A DNA stretch of 64,000 bases from Lysobacter gummosus (GCF_001442805.1 NZ_CP011131.1:2046001-2110000), one strand, 5' to 3'. Counted from the first letter of the stretch, positions 36,736-46,766 are shown. Numbers and translations: made by a program. The notes: a model not told the origin generated them from the letters alone.

Positions 36736-37973
36736 CCGCGCCGGCAAAGGATTTCGCAGCGCAGCCTTTGCCGCCCTGGCGCCGCGCCGTACTCAAGGTC
36801 GGCAGCAGCCTGCTCGCCGGTTTCGCCGACCAGAGCGGCGGCGGACTCGATCCGCGCTACGCCGCGGGCCTGGCGCGTTTCATCGAACAAGCGCGCGCGC
36901 AGCAGCGCGAAGTGGTGCTGGTGTCGTCCGGCGCGGTCGCCGCCGGGCGCAGCCGCATCGATGCCGGCGGCAACGGCCTGGTGTTGCGCCAAGCGTTGGC
37001 AGCCTTGGGCCAAGCCTCGCTGATCGCATTCTGGCAACAGCTGTCGAGCGTGCCGGTGGCGCAAGTGCTGCTGACCCACGACGATCTGCGCAACCGTCGC
37101 CGCTATCTCAACGCGCGCGCCTCCTTGCGCGAGCTGTTGCGGCTGGGCGCCTTGCCGGTGATCAACGAGAACGACACCGTCGCCGTCGATGAGCTCAAGC
37201 TCGGCGACAACGATAACTTGGCCGCGGCGGTAGCCTCGCTGGTCGATGCCGACCTGCTGTTGATCGCGACCGACATCGGCGGGCTCTACAGCGGCCATCC
37301 GCAGCGCGATCCCGGCGCCAAGCCCATCGCCAAGGTCGCCGCGGTGACGCCCGAACTGTTGCAGGCGGCCAGCGGCGGCGCCGGCGCGCTCGGTACCGGC
37401 GGCATGCGCACCAAGCTGGAAGCCGCGGCGAAAGCCGCGACGGCCGGCGTGGCGACCGCGCTGTTCTGCGGCCGCGATGCCGAGGTGGTCGCCGCGCTCG
37501 CCGGCGGCACTTTGCACGGCACCCTGGTCGCCGCGCGCAGCGACCGCCTGCGTGCGCGCAAGCAATGGCTGCGCCACGCGCCGGCCAGCGGTTGTCTGCG
37601 CATCGATGCCGGCGCCGCGGCGGCGCTGCATCAACGCGGCGCCTCGCTGTTGCCCGGCGGCGTGGTCGCGGTCGAAGGCGAATTCCGCCGCGGCGACGTG
37701 GTCGAACTGCGCGCGGCGGGCGAGGGCGATGAAGTCCTCGGCCGCGGTCTGGTGCAATACAACTCGGTCGAAGTCGGGCGCATCAAAGGCCGTCACAGCC
37801 GCGAGATCGAAGCGCTGATCGGCTTCGGCTACGGCGAATCGGTGGTGCACCGCGACGATCTGGTATTGGTCGGCAACGACGCCGCGCCGTCTCCGGCGCA
37901 GGCGGCCGCCGACACCGCGGCCGACGCCATCGGCGCGTCGCCTCAATCGCAATCCAACGAGGTGTTGCCATGA
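36732..37973 (+). CDS. proB: Glutamate 5-kinase
   Basis: 413 residues. The amino-acid kinase domain (about 18-270) has [19 protein letters not shown] and [20 protein letters not shown]-terminal PUA domain (about 290-385) follows, and the protein ends in an Ala/Pro-rich tail of about 30 residues. It phosphorylates glutamate for proline synthesis and is usually inhibited by proline. Four-base overlaps with argH before it and proA after it tie proline synthesis to the arginine transcript. Confidence 0.95.
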   Translation: MTAPAKDFAAQPLPPWRRAVLKVGSSLLAGFADQSGGGLDPRYAAGLARFIEQARAQQREVVLVSSGAVAAGRSRIDAGGNGLVLRQALAALGQASLIAFWQQLSSVPVAQVLLTHDDLRNRRRYLNARASLRELLRLGALPVINENDTVAVDELKLGDNDNLAAAVASLVDADLLLIATDIGGLYSGHPQRDPGAKPIAKVAAVTPELLQAASGGAGALGTGGMRTKLEAAAKAATAGVATALFCGRDAEVVAALAGGTLHGTLVAARSDRLRARKQWLRHAPASGCLRIDAGAAAALHQRGASLLPGGVVAVEGEFRRGDVVELRAAGEGDEVLGRGLVQYNSVEVGRIKGRHSREIEALIGFGYGESVVHRDDLVLVGNDAAPSPAQAAADTAADAIGASPQSQSNEVLP

Positions 37974-39256
37974 GCGGTTACGTCCGGAATCTGGCCGAAC
38001 AGGCGCGCGCCGCGTCCAGCGTGCTCGCCGCGCTCGACGGCGCGGCGCGGCAGGCCTTGATCGACGCGATGGCCGCGCAGCTGGACGCGCAGCGCGATGC
38101 GATCCTCGCCGCCAACGCCGAAGACCTGCAACGCGCCGCCGCGGCGAATCTGAGCGCGGCCATGATCGACCGGCTCAAGCTCGATCCCGCGCGGCTGTCG
38201 GCGATCGCCGATGCCTTGCGCGAAGTGGCGCTGCAGGCCGACCCGCTCGGCGCGGTGACCCGAAGCGAAACCCGCCCGAACGGATTGCTGATCGAACGCC
38301 AGCGCGTGCCGCTGGGCCTGATCGCGATGATTTACGAAGCCCGCCCCAACGTCACCGCCGACGCCGCGGCGCTGTGCCTGAAGGCCGGCAACGCGGTGCT
38401 GCTGCGCGGCGGCTCGGAAGCGCGCGCCAGCAACGCAGCGATCGCCGCCTGCCTGCACGCGGCCTTGCGTGCGCAAGGGCTGCCGGAAGCGGCGGTGTCG
38501 CTGATCGAAGACCCGGCGCGCGAACACGTGCTGGAACTGCTGCAGCTGTCGGACCTCATCGACCTGGCGATCCCGCGCGGCGGCGAAGGCCTGATCCGTT
38601 TCGTCGCCGAGCACGCGCGCGTGCCGGTAATCAAACACTACAAGGGCGTGTGCCATCTGTACGTGGACCGCGCCGCCGATCCGGCCCTGGCCCTGAACCT
38701 GCTGGTCGACGGAAAGGCCTCGCGCCCGGGCGTATGCAACGCCCTGGAGACGCTGCTGGTGCATCGCGACATCGCCGAACGCTTCCTGCCGGACGCACTC
38801 GCCGCGCTGGCTGCGCGCGGCGTGCAGGTGCGAGGCTGCGAGCGCACGCGCGCGCTGGCCGGCGAGCATTCGGCCGCGATCGCCGCCGCCGACGACAGCG
38901 ACTACGCCGCCGAATATCTGGACCTGATCATCGCCGCGCGCGTGGTCGATGATCTGGACGAAGCCCTGGCGCATATCGCCCGCTTCGGCTCCGATCACAC
39001 CGAAGTCATCGCCACCGAAGACGCGGCCACGGCCGATGCCTTCGTGCGCCGCACGCGCAGCTCGGCGGTGATGGTCAACGCGTCGTCGCGTTTCAACGAC
39101 GGCGGCCAGCTCGGTCTGGGTGCCGAGATCGGTATCTCGACCACGCGCCTGCACGCCTATGGGCCGATGGGGGTGGAGTCGTTGACGATCGAACGCTTCG
39201 TGGTGCGCGGGGAAGGGCAGGTGCGGCATGCGGAATCGTTGACGAATCGGGAGTGA
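37970..39256 (+). CDS. proA: Gamma-glutamyl phosphate reductase
   Basis: 428 residues of the aldehyde dehydrogenase fold. Family motifs are [38 protein letters not shown] and [14 protein letters not shown], with the latter Cys the expected nucleophile. It also has the terminal [21 protein letters not shown]. It makes glutamate 5-semialdehyde from the ProB product. It is the last gene of the arginine/proline run; a convergent serine hydrolase follows after 76 bases. Confidence 0.96.
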   Translation: MSGYVRNLAEQARAASSVLAALDGAARQALIDAMAAQLDAQRDAILAANAEDLQRAAAANLSAAMIDRLKLDPARLSAIADALREVALQADPLGAVTRSETRPNGLLIERQRVPLGLIAMIYEARPNVTADAAALCLKAGNAVLLRGGSEARASNAAIAACLHAALRAQGLPEAAVSLIEDPAREHVLELLQLSDLIDLAIPRGGEGLIRFVAEHARVPVIKHYKGVCHLYVDRAADPALALNLLVDGKASRPGVCNALETLLVHRDIAERFLPDALAALAARGVQVRGCERTRALAGEHSAAIAAADDSDYAAEYLDLIIAARVVDDLDEALAHIARFGSDHTEVIATEDAATADAFVRRTRSSAVMVNASSRFNDGGQLGLGAEIGISTTRLHAYGPMGVESLTIERFVVRGEGQVRHAESLTNRE

Positions 39257-39301
39257 AGGCCGGCGATGGAATATGTTCCATCGGCGACGCTTCTCCCGCC
39301 G

Positions 39302-39327
39302 CCATTCCCGCGAACGCGGGAATCGGG
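39302..39327. repeat. Single ATTCCCGCGAACGCGGGAATC repeat copy
   Basis: An isolated short copy of the palindromic element seen as an array at 1376-1755. It sits between the convergent proA and serine hydrolase genes. Confidence 0.85.
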
Positions 39328-39332
39328 CGACT

Positions 39333-40838
39333 TCAGCGCGATCCTGCGTTAGGGCTCCGAGTGCTCGCCTCTGGACCTGCCATCGCCAGCTCCAGCGTCG
39401 CGCCAGCACTGAGCGTTGCCGACCAGCGACCCGCGGCGAGGGCTCGTAGCTCATACAGTCCGAACGGGGTCGCAAGCGCGGCGCGCGACAGCGTGCCGTC
39501 GCTGGTCAGTGCGACGATGCGCAAGCTGCGGCTTGGCCATGCGGTTGCTTTCGCGAAATACTCGCGCAGCGGCGCGGATGCAGCCAATTCGCCTACGCAG
39601 CGGCCGCGCTCCAATCGGAACGTGGCTTCCAGATCGAAGCGGACGTTCTTGAGCGTGCCGGCCATGCGGCCCGCGACAGGACAATCCGCCGTGACCAGGC
39701 CGGCTGGTCGCGGGCGGAATGGAGCGGCGAGCAGTTGCGTCGTGGGTTCCATCGACGATACCCACAGCGCGTTCGACAACACGCTGGCGGCGGTGTCCTC
39801 GCCGGGCCACAGCATCAGCATGCTGCGCGCGCCGATGGTGATGCCCGCATGGTGCGCGATGCGGTCGCCGCCGGCATCGCGGCCGAGCCGCCAGCCGAAA
39901 CCGACCTCGTAGTCGCGCTCGCGCGCGGGCTCGCCGCTGGCCAGCAGGGCCGGTTGCTGCATCACCTGCCAGCGCGCGGCGCCGACGATGCGGTGTTCGA
40001 GCACGCGGCCGCCGAATTGCGCCAAGGCCTCGGGCGTGGCCGCAAGCCCGCCCGCGGGCCAGATATAGCTCATGTCGGTGCGCGGCATGTGCACGATCGC
40101 GCCGCCTTCGATGGCGTACAGCTGCGAAGCGTTTTCGGCGGCCGCTTCGCCGTCGGCGTCGATCGCCAGTCCGTCGGTGACTTGGCGCTTGACGTAGTGG
40201 AGGAAATGCTCGCCCGAGATCGCTTCGATCACCGCGCCGAGCAGCGTATAGCCCCAGGACGAGTAGCTGTAAGACGCGCCCGGCGCGGACAGCAGTGCGC
40301 GCCCGGAGAAGATGCCGACCGCGTCGCGCGCGGTGGGATAGCGGACACGGCCGAGCACATCGAGGTCGTTGCCGGAGTAGTGCGGCGCGCCGGAGGTATG
40401 CGATGCGAGTTGGCGCGCCGTCACGGGCGACCACGGCTTTGGCAGCCAGGGCAATACCCCGCCTACCGGCGCGTCGATATCGAGCCGGCCTTCCTCGGCC
40501 AGCTTCGCCACCGCGGTGGCGGCGATGATCTTGGATACGCTGGCCAGACGGAACACCGTGTCGCGCCGTACCGGTTTGCGCGCTTCGACATCGCGCAACC
40601 CGGCGCAGCCGGTCCACACCACGCGGCCATTGCGCCATACGGCCGCGCCCATGCCCGGCACGGCGTTGGTATCGATCAAGGCCTGCAGTATGCGTTGCGC
40701 GGTGGCCGCAGCTTCATCGGTCGCGGGCGCGTCGCAGGTATCGGCGGCCTTCGACGGTGCGGCCAGGAAAAACAGCGCAATCGCGCATGCCGCGGACAAG
40801 GGATAGCGCACGGACGGAAGCATTGGCGTGATGGACAT
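39333..40838 (-). CDS. Beta-lactamase-fold serine hydrolase, exported
   Basis: 501 residues. Signal peptide (about 1-31), then a class C beta-lactamase/DD-peptidase fold. The SxxK motif is SVSK at residues 100-103, the YxN-like position is in SYSYSSWGY, and a late HHAG replaces KTG. A C-terminal extension of about 120 residues follows the catalytic domain. Such proteins include esterases and D-aminopeptidases as well as lactamases, so resistance should not be assumed. It is convergent with proA. Confidence 0.85.
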   Translation of the reverse strand: MSITPMLPSVRYPLSAACAIALFFLAAPSKAADTCDAPATDEAAATAQRILQALIDTNAVPGMGAAVWRNGRVVWTGCAGLRDVEARKPVRRDTVFRLASVSKIIAATAVAKLAEEGRLDIDAPVGGVLPWLPKPWSPVTARQLASHTSGAPHYSGNDLDVLGRVRYPTARDAVGIFSGRALLSAPGASYSYSSWGYTLLGAVIEAISGEHFLHYVKRQVTDGLAIDADGEAAAENASQLYAIEGGAIVHMPRTDMSYIWPAGGLAATPEALAQFGGRVLEHRIVGAARWQVMQQPALLASGEPARERDYEVGFGWRLGRDAGGDRIAHHAGITIGARSMLMLWPGEDTAASVLSNALWVSSMEPTTQLLAAPFRPRPAGLVTADCPVAGRMAGTLKNVRFDLEATFRLERGRCVGELAASAPLREYFAKATAWPSRSLRIVALTSDGTLSRAALATPFGLYELRALAAGRWSATLSAGATLELAMAGPEASTRSPNAGSR

Positions 40839-40966
40839 CGGTCGGCTCCAGTGGGAGCCATCAAGCTAATGCGGCATGACCCGCGTTTCAGCGCTGGCGC
40901 GGCGGAACGTGCTTGCCTTGCGCCGATTCGGTAACGGGCCTGGCCCAATGGCACCGGATGCGCGGA

Positions 40967-41710
40967 TCAGCCCGCCGCGTGAAGCGCGGACAACAGCGAG
41001 TCGATGTAGGTGCGGCTCACGCGCACGGGCGTTCCGTCGCGCAGGCGCACGAGCGCGTCGCGGTTGGTCAACGGCTGGAACTCGGCGACCTGGTCCAGGC
41101 GCACGATGGAGGATCGATGCACGCGCACGAAACGCGCAGGGTCTAGCTGCATCGCCAGTTGATGCAGCGATTCGCGCACGATGTACGTTCGCTCACCGGC
41201 GTGAAGAACCGCATAATCGCCGTCGGCGCCGATCCACGCCACACTGTCGGCCTCGATGAACAGTGTGCGATGGCCGATCCGCACCGAGAATTTCTGCAAG
41301 TGCTTCGTCGGTGCGTTCGCAGCGGCGCGGGCGTCGTCCACGGCGCGCAGACGCAGCAGCTGGCGTGCTCGCTCGACCGCTTCGGCGAAACGCAGATCGT
41401 CGATGGGCTTGAGCAAGTAGTCGACCGCATTCAAGGCGAAAGCCCGCACCGCGAAGCTGTCGTGCGCCGTGAGCAGGATGGACAGTGGCCGGCTTGCGGG
41501 CGGGAGCGCGGCCAACACGTCCAGACCGTTCATGCCAGGCATCTGCACATCCATGAAGACCAGATCCGGCGGCTGCGCCAGCAGCCCCGCCAGGGCCGTG
41601 ATGCCATCTTCGTATTCGGCCGTCACTTGCATATCGTCGAACGTGGCGAGCAGCGAAACGACGCCGCGACGCGCCAACGGTTCGTCGTCGATCACGCAGA
41701 CGCGGATCAC
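40967..41710 (-). CDS. LytTR family response regulator
   Basis: 247 residues. Receiver domain (about 1-120) with acidic pair DDE, phosphoacceptor in FMDVQMPG and LKPIDD. It is followed by a LytTR DNA-binding domain (about 140-245) with VRIGHRTLFIEADSVAWIGADGDY and FVRVHRSSIVRL. This AlgR/LytR class often controls virulence or envelope genes. It starts with GTG overlapping the stop of the sensor kinase gene (GTGA), so the two form a coupled two-component pair. Confidence 0.92.
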   Translation of the reverse strand: MIRVCVIDDEPLARRGVVSLLATFDDMQVTAEYEDGITALAGLLAQPPDLVFMDVQMPGMNGLDVLAALPPASRPLSILLTAHDSFAVRAFALNAVDYLLKPIDDLRFAEAVERARQLLRLRAVDDARAAANAPTKHLQKFSVRIGHRTLFIEADSVAWIGADGDYAVLHAGERTYIVRESLHQLAMQLDPARFVRVHRSSIVRLDQVAEFQPLTNRDALVRLRDGTPVRVSRTYIDSLLSALHAAG

Positions 41711-42861
41711 GCGCCCGGCTCCGGCGCGATGCGATCGGGCCCGGTGTGAACGGGTTCGGTGCTGAACGGCAACATCATCCGAACCTGGTAGCGGCCGTCG
41801 TCGTCGATGCCGGCATGCAGCGTCGCGCGATCCGGGTACAAGCGCGCGATGCGGGCGCGCACGTTGTCCAGGCCCACTGTTTCGCCGCAGCTGTCGTCCC
41901 GTGGCGCCGATTCGCCGGGCGCGGGCAGATCGTTGCCGATACGGATATCCAGGCAAGCGGCATCGCGTGCGATGCGGATGTCGACGCGGCCGGGCGCGCT
42001 GCGCGGTGCGATGCCGTGACGGATCGCATTCTCCACCAAGGGTTGCAACAGCAAACAGGGCACCTGCGCGGCGAGCACACCGTCGCCTAGATGCCACGAC
42101 ACCACCAGGCGCTGGCCCAGCCTGGCTTTCTCGATCTCCAGGTAGGTGTCCGTCATGGCGATTTCCTCCGCGAGCGCGATCTCATGGCCTTGCCGGGTCT
42201 GGAGCACGCAGCGCAGGAAGTCGCCGAGCCGCGCGAGCATCTGCCGCGCCTGTGCGCCGCGTTCCTCGGCCACCAGCGTCGAGATCGCGTTGAGCGTGTT
42301 GAACAGGAAGTGCGGTTGCAGTTGATAACGCAAGGCCCGCAGTTCCGCATCGCTCGCCAATGCCCGCGCTTCCAGGTGTTCGGCCTGTTCGCGGCGCAAT
42401 TCCGCGTAGTACGTCACCACCGCATGCACCGCGCAATAGGCCACCAACACCAGCCAGGCGCCTTCCAGTCCACGCAACAGGAGCGATGCGTCCAACATGC
42501 CGGCAGTCGTCAGCCGCGCTAGTTGGCCGGATGGGAATGTCTGTAGCGCGATACTGAGCAGGCGCGTAGCCAGCGCCATCAGATAGGTGGCCGCCAGCAG
42601 GATCAGTGCGATTCGCCATACCGGCAACCCACGCCGCCAGAGTCGCCGCTGCAGCAGCGTCAACGGCAGCACCCAGAGCACGAACGCCGACAGATACAGC
42701 GTCCGCGCCAGCGTGGCGTTGCCATGGCCGAGGATCGGAATAGCCATCACCAGCAGGCATGCGCCCAACGGAAGGCCGGCGAGCACCGGCAGCCAGAAGG
42801 GCGGAAGCATGCGCCGCCCGGGGCGAGAGGGCGTCATGGGCGACCCAGCGCGGGTGAGCAT
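41707..42861 (-). CDS. LytS/AlgZ-type sensor histidine kinase
   Basis: 384 residues. Four membrane segments (about 20-40, 53-72, 82-105 and 120-150) form an N-terminal membrane module. The His-kinase domain (PF06580) has LRYQLQPHFLFNTLN, with the phosphorylated His at residue 184. It is followed by LLLQPLVENAIRHG and a C-terminal ATPase segment. It partners the overlapping LytTR regulator. The first ATG is used here; an ATG eight codons later (42837) is equally possible because neither has a strong ribosome site. Confidence 0.92.
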   Translation of the reverse strand: MLTRAGSPMTPSRPGRRMLPPFWLPVLAGLPLGACLLVMAIPILGHGNATLARTLYLSAFVLWVLPLTLLQRRLWRRGLPVWRIALILLAATYLMALATRLLSIALQTFPSGQLARLTTAGMLDASLLLRGLEGAWLVLVAYCAVHAVVTYYAELRREQAEHLEARALASDAELRALRYQLQPHFLFNTLNAISTLVAEERGAQARQMLARLGDFLRCVLQTRQGHEIALAEEIAMTDTYLEIEKARLGQRLVVSWHLGDGVLAAQVPCLLLQPLVENAIRHGIAPRSAPGRVDIRIARDAACLDIRIGNDLPAPGESAPRDDSCGETVGLDNVRARIARLYPDRATLHAGIDDDGRYQVRMMLPFSTEPVHTGPDRIAPEPGA

Positions 42862-43274
42862 CCGTCAACGGATATCGAGACACAAGCGCCTTGCGAGCCG
42901 ACTCGCCCGAGCAGGGCGCGGTCCTCTGTGCCTTGCTCGCGCACCCGGTGACCCGCGGCTGGTTCCTTGTGGGCGGACATGATGTTTGAGTGGCGCATGA
43001 GGCTGGAATGGCTGCGTTTGTCGGATAGATACAGCATGCGGCAGCGGCCGTCGAATGGCCGCGTCTGCCTGACTTCCATTACGGCCACGGGCGACGGCAG
43101 ATTTTCGGAGCCAAGCCCACCATCGAGGCGCAGACCGGCGAATACCAGCGCGATGCGCCGAACGGGTAGTTTCCTGCGGTAACGCGATAGCAAGGCGATG
43201 CGGCCTGCGTCGCCGCGTACGCGTCTTGCCGCATGATCAATGCGCTGGAGGGCTTTTGGAGATCGCGCCAGCTC

Positions 43275-43499
43275 TTAATCTGCGCCCAACTCGCTCAAGC
43301 GTGCTCGAATGCTCTGCTCATTCAAATGCTGGTGGATGTAGGGCCATTGCCGGGTCCAAGCGGAATAGCACGCCATCAAAGCCGTCACAAAACCCATGAC
43401 AGCCGAGCCAATGGCAAGACCCACCGGGCTGATCGGGTACGGCCTGACAACGCCGCTTCCGACCCAGAGCGGACATTCCACTTGCATCAGTTCGCGCAA
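43275..43499 (-). CDS. Possible small membrane protein
   Basis: 74 codons. One hydrophobic segment (PVGLAIGSAVMGFVTALMACYSAW) lies near residues 25-48 and a charged C-terminus (QSIRARLSELGAD) follows. No family was recognised. The N-terminal codons overlap a dispersed GTCCGCTT-type repeat, so the true start may lie inside the frame or the frame may be spurious. Listed with low confidence. Confidence 0.3.
   Translation of the reverse strand: MRELMQVECPLWVGSGVVRPYPISPVGLAIGSAVMGFVTALMACYSAWTRQWPYIHQHLNEQSIRARLSELGAD
43453..43476. repeat. GTCCGCTTTCGACCC-type dispersed repeat, copy 1
   Basis: GCCGCTTCCGACCCAGAGCGGACATT matches an imperfect palindrome also seen at 46821-46846, 49776-49810, 53101-53128 and 55874-55905. 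All five are intergenic or at gene edges in the accessory region. Confidence 0.65.
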
Positions 43500-43517
43500 C
43501 GAACCAGGTGATTGTCG

Positions 43518-44369
43518 TTAGTGGGGCCGCGATGCCCATGCCGCGATCCGTTCCGCGATCGCCTCGGGGGCCTCGATGTGCAGGAAGTGACCGACGTCAG
43601 GGACGACTTCCAGCGCGTGTGGGCCGGCGAACCGATGGCTGTCGTTGACCTGTTGGGGCAAGATGCAGCCATCGTCGTAACCGTGGAGCTGCAGCAGGGG
43701 TGTTGTGATCGGCTGAGCTAGGCGGCGCATCGCCCTAAGCATGCCGGGTCGCAGCAGCCCTCGGTAGTAGCGCAAGGGCGCAGGCATACTCGCCCGCAGG
43801 GTCTCGTGTAGCTCCGCCTGGAGAGCTGGATCGAGCGAGAGGCTGGGCGACCACTGACGCCATAGGTGGTCGATGAGGGCGAGATCTCGAGCGCTGACGA
43901 TCCAGCCGCTTCCCGGCAGTTGGAAGAGCCCCATGTACCAGCTCCGGCGTAGCTGAGCGAGGCGAGGCTGGCTCAGAAACGTCAGTGGGTGGGGGAATGC
44001 TAGCGTGACTGCGCGTTTGATCCGCTCTGGCGCGGTGACGCAGACATCGTATGTGACCGCGCCGCCCCAGTCGTGGCCAATCAACTCTATGGCTCGCCCG
44101 GGAGACCAGCGGTCGATCAGCGCGAGCACGTCGCCGGTGAGGGCGGCCATGTCGAACGGCCCCGCGGTCGGGGACGGCGCGTAACCGCGAAGCCAAGGTG
44201 CGACGACGTGACGTCCGCGGCGTCCAAGCTCGGCGAGGAAAGGCTTCGCGGTGGGCGGATGGTCCGGGAAGCCGTGCAAGACGAGCGTCGGTTGCCCATC
44301 GGGATCGCCACCCTGCAGCGCATGAAAGGTGCCGTGTGGCAGGTCGAAGGTGACGTGTTCGAACTTCAT
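43518..44369 (-). CDS. Alpha/beta hydrolase (epoxide hydrolase/haloalkane dehalogenase-like)
   Basis: 283 residues. Oxyanion motif LVLHGFPDHP, nucleophile elbow GHDWGGAV with aspartate as nucleophile, and terminal VGHFLHIEAPE with the catalytic His. An Asp nucleophile points to epoxide hydrolases, haloalkane or fluoroacetate dehalogenases rather than esterases. The substrate is unknown. It is the third gene of a minus-strand set (FAD oxidoreductase, methyltransferase-like protein, this hydrolase) divergent from a TetR regulator. Confidence 0.85.
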   Translation of the reverse strand: MKFEHVTFDLPHGTFHALQGGDPDGQPTLVLHGFPDHPPTAKPFLAELGRRGRHVVAPWLRGYAPSPTAGPFDMAALTGDVLALIDRWSPGRAIELIGHDWGGAVTYDVCVTAPERIKRAVTLAFPHPLTFLSQPRLAQLRRSWYMGLFQLPGSGWIVSARDLALIDHLWRQWSPSLSLDPALQAELHETLRASMPAPLRYYRGLLRPGMLRAMRRLAQPITTPLLQLHGYDDGCILPQQVNDSHRFAGPHALEVVPDVGHFLHIEAPEAIAERIAAWASRPH

Positions 44370-44442
44370 GTGTGTCGTGGCTTCTTCAGGAGCGGTCGGA
44401 TAAGAGATGCTGATGCTGGCTTCGTTGTCTCGGGTTTTATGA

Positions 44443-44916
44443 TCAGAGCCAGCGGCGAACCTCGGTCTTGTAGCGGCGGTAGTCGTCGCCGAACTTCGCT
44501 TCGAGATAGCGCTCCTCGCGGGCGATCACCTGCGTCTGGATCGCGATGAGCACCAACGGGAGCAGGGCGAAGGCGATCGGCCCGTCGAAGCCGATCGTAA
44601 GGCTGGCATAGACAAGGGCCATGCCGAGATACATGGGATTGCGGGTCCACCGATAAGGACCTGTCGTTGCGATGAGGGTCGTTGGCTGCGACGGCGGAAC
44701 GTTGGTGCCCAGCCGCCGGAACAGCCCCGCCGCCGCAAGCATCATCGCCGCTCCGGCAACGAACAGCAGCGCGCCCGTCGCGACCAGCAACCACCCATCG
44801 ATGCCGAAAGAGCGCAGGGTGACGAACCGCTCCGCCGTCAGCCCCAACAGCAGCGCTCCCAGATAGATGAAGGGCGGGGGGAAACGCACACCCGCGCTGT
44901 CCGGTTCCACGGCCAT
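44443..44916 (-). CDS. Isoprenylcysteine carboxyl methyltransferase-like membrane protein
   Basis: 157 residues, four hydrophobic segments. The C-terminal half has TTGPYRWTRNPMYLGMAL, a short loop, and AREERYLEAKFGDDYRRYKTEVRRW. This is the PEMT/ICMT-type SAM-binding signature shared by bacterial phospholipid and isoprenylcysteine methyltransferase relatives. The precise substrate is unknown. The ATG at 44916 is preferred because TTGGAGA lies 6 bases before it. Located 22 bases after the FAD oxidoreductase gene in the same direction. Confidence 0.82.
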   Translation of the reverse strand: MAVEPDSAGVRFPPPFIYLGALLLGLTAERFVTLRSFGIDGWLLVATGALLFVAGAAMMLAAAGLFRRLGTNVPPSQPTTLIATTGPYRWTRNPMYLGMALVYASLTIGFDGPIAFALLPLVLIAIQTQVIAREERYLEAKFGDDYRRYKTEVRRWL

Positions 44917-44938
44917 GCTCATTCTCCAATTTCTGCTC

Positions 44939-45832
44939 TCAAACCAGCATCGACTGCTGGGCGAAGATGCCCGCCATCGCGCCGTGCGATGACGCCAGGG
45001 TGACCGAGGGGATGCCGGGGTTGACGAGGTCGCCGGCGGCGTAGATGCCGGGCATGCTGGTTTCGCGACGCTCGTCGGCCTTGAGGACGATGCCGAGGGG
45101 CGTATCGACCGTGGCGAGGCCCAGTGATTCATGCAGGCTTGCGGACGGCTTGTTGCGCGGATGCGCGAACAGGATGTCGACCGCGACATTGGGGCCGGTA
45201 GCGAGATTGACGGTGGCGGTATGGCCCCCGTGATGGGCGATCGCGGTGATCCGGTCATCGACGACAGGTATGTTGCGACGCGCCAGATCGGCCCGGATAT
45301 CGGGCGGAATGTCGTGACCATCGGCGAAGAGCGTCAACCTGTCGGTCCAATCGTGGAACAGCCTCACTGAATTGTGCGACTGCGGGCCGGACCAGACGAG
45401 GCCCCAATGCTGGCCGGCGACTTCAAAGCCGTCGCAATAGGGGCAGGGCACGATGGACGTGCCCCAGCCTTCGGCAAAGCCCGGAACATCAGGCATCTGG
45501 TCAACGACGCCATAGCTCAGGATCAGGCGGCGCGCCCGAAGACTTTCACCATCGCCAGTGAGAACGGAGAAATCGTCGATGGCGCCGGAGACGCCGTCGG
45601 CCCGGGCATTGACCAGCCTGATCGTGGGATAGCGCGCCAGCTGCTGCCGCGCCTCGGCCAGGATGGTCAGCGGTGGCTTGTGATCGTGGCCGAGCAGGCC
45701 ATGCGAGTAGCCGGCGAAGCGATTGCGCGGCAGGCCAGTATCGAGAACGGTGACCTTGCGGCGGGCGCGGCCGAGCTGCAACGCGGCGGCGAGACCGGCG
45801 AAGCTGCCGCCGATGATGATGACGTCATCCAT
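44939..45832 (-). CDS. Thioredoxin reductase-like NAD(P)/FAD oxidoreductase
   Basis: 297 residues. FAD dinucleotide motif IIIGGSFAGLAAALQLGRA at the N-terminus, a CPYCDG redox-type disulfide in the middle, and the C-terminal GIYAAGDLVNPGIPSVTLASSHG. It resembles thioredoxin reductase in size and layout, but the NAD(P)H-binding GxGxxA motif is weak (WSGPQSHNS). It may belong to the ferredoxin/bacillithiol or dithiol-oxidase branches. Divergent from the TetR gene, which likely controls it. Confidence 0.85.
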   Translation of the reverse strand: MDDVIIIGGSFAGLAAALQLGRARRKVTVLDTGLPRNRFAGYSHGLLGHDHKPPLTILAEARQQLARYPTIRLVNARADGVSGAIDDFSVLTGDGESLRARRLILSYGVVDQMPDVPGFAEGWGTSIVPCPYCDGFEVAGQHWGLVWSGPQSHNSVRLFHDWTDRLTLFADGHDIPPDIRADLARRNIPVVDDRITAIAHHGGHTATVNLATGPNVAVDILFAHPRNKPSASLHESLGLATVDTPLGIVLKADERRETSMPGIYAAGDLVNPGIPSVTLASSHGAMAGIFAQQSMLV

Positions 45833-46061
45833 GGTGGTGGGCTCCGGGTTGTGGATGGAGGAGGTTGGGCTGGGCTTGGCGCGCAATGTCGTCCGGAGAT
45901 GCGCGTTCGAAACCGGCAGCGAGCAGGGCTTCGGCATCTGCGAGAGAGTCGCCCATCACTGTGTTGACCGGCCGGACAATGCCGCATTCGATATCGCCGG
46001 CGGCCCGGGAAAACTTGATTTGGAGGACGGTTGAAACCTATCCATTGGCTTGCATATTTAA

Positions 46062-46098
46062 GATACTCGGTGGTATCCTAATTAAAGAATTTGGATAC
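46062..46098. promoter_or_regulatory. Nested operator-like dyads between the oxidoreductase and TetR genes
   Basis: GATAC-N6-GTATC at 46062-46077 and GTATCC-N14-GGATAC at 46073-46098 share one half-site. They lie in an AT-rich gap only 21 bases before the TetR start codon. Likely TetR operators that also cover the divergent promoter. Confidence 0.6.
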
Positions 46099-46118
46099 TG
46101 TCAAGTACCGGAATTTTT

Positions 46119-46766
46119 GTGACCGAAAACAGCCAGGGTCGGCGCGGCCGGCCCACCAACGAGGCGCTTGGCCAAACGATAGTCGACGCCGCGTACGAAC
46201 TCTTTGTGAAATTGGGTTTTCAAGCGACGACCTTGGACAAGGTCGCCCAGCGGGCGAAGATATCCAAGCTCAGCATTTATCGACACTTCGAGAACAAGGA
46301 GGCGCTGTTCAGCGCGGCCATCGCGGCCCGCTGCCATCAGTTTGCACCGCAGGCCCTTTTTGAAAGCGTCGACGGTTCCGCCGAAGATCAACTCATGGCG
46401 GTGGGATCATCCCTGCTTCGCACACTGCTGAACCCGGAGGTCCGCAGTGTCGAAGCCATGGTCATGGCCGACAAGACGAATCAAAAGTCGTTAAGCAAGC
46501 TCCATTACGAAGCCGGCCCCGCCCATGTCATCGCCCAAATCGAGGCACTGCTGCGTCAGTTGCACGCGAAGGCGGTTCTGAACGTGCCCGATCCTCTCCG
46601 GTCCGCCCGCTTGTTTGCCGCGCTTTTCAAAGGATCTGATCTTCTGGTTATCGCACGCTTCGATAAGGCGAGGGCAGAGGACGACAACGAAATCGAATCC
46701 TATTGCCGGTCGGCCGTTGCCATGTTCATCGCCGCGCACGGTGGCAACGACCACGCGGGCGGATAG
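46119..46766 (+). CDS. TetR/AcrR family transcriptional regulator
   Basis: 215 residues. The N-terminal helix-turn-helix (about 12-60) has IVDAAYELFVKLGFQATTLDKVAQRAKISKLSIYRHFENKEALF, the classic TetR pattern. A C-terminal ligand and dimerisation domain follows, of the AefR type. GTG start with a weak upstream site. Divergent from a FAD oxidoreductase/methyltransferase/hydrolase set, which it probably represses. Nested dyads lie just upstream. Confidence 0.9.
   Translation: MTENSQGRRGRPTNEALGQTIVDAAYELFVKLGFQATTLDKVAQRAKISKLSIYRHFENKEALFSAAIAARCHQFAPQALFESVDGSAEDQLMAVGSSLLRTLLNPEVRSVEAMVMADKTNQKSLSKLHYEAGPAHVIAQIEALLRQLHAKAVLNVPDPLRSARLFAALFKGSDLLVIARFDKARAEDDNEIESYCRSAVAMFIAAHGGNDHAGG

Larger units (their letters stand above)
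42862..43517. other. Gene-poor stretch upstream of the sensor kinase
   Basis: 656 bases. It contains only one weak candidate gene (43275-43499) and a GTCCGCTT-type dispersed repeat near 43453-43476. Other open frames here lack ribosome sites and family character. Confidence 0.5.

Noticed and set aside
39333..40838. Beta-lactamase resistance gene
   Set aside because: The SxxK motif is present but the KTG box is HHAG and the C-terminal extension fits general serine hydrolases; antibiotic resistance is not supported.
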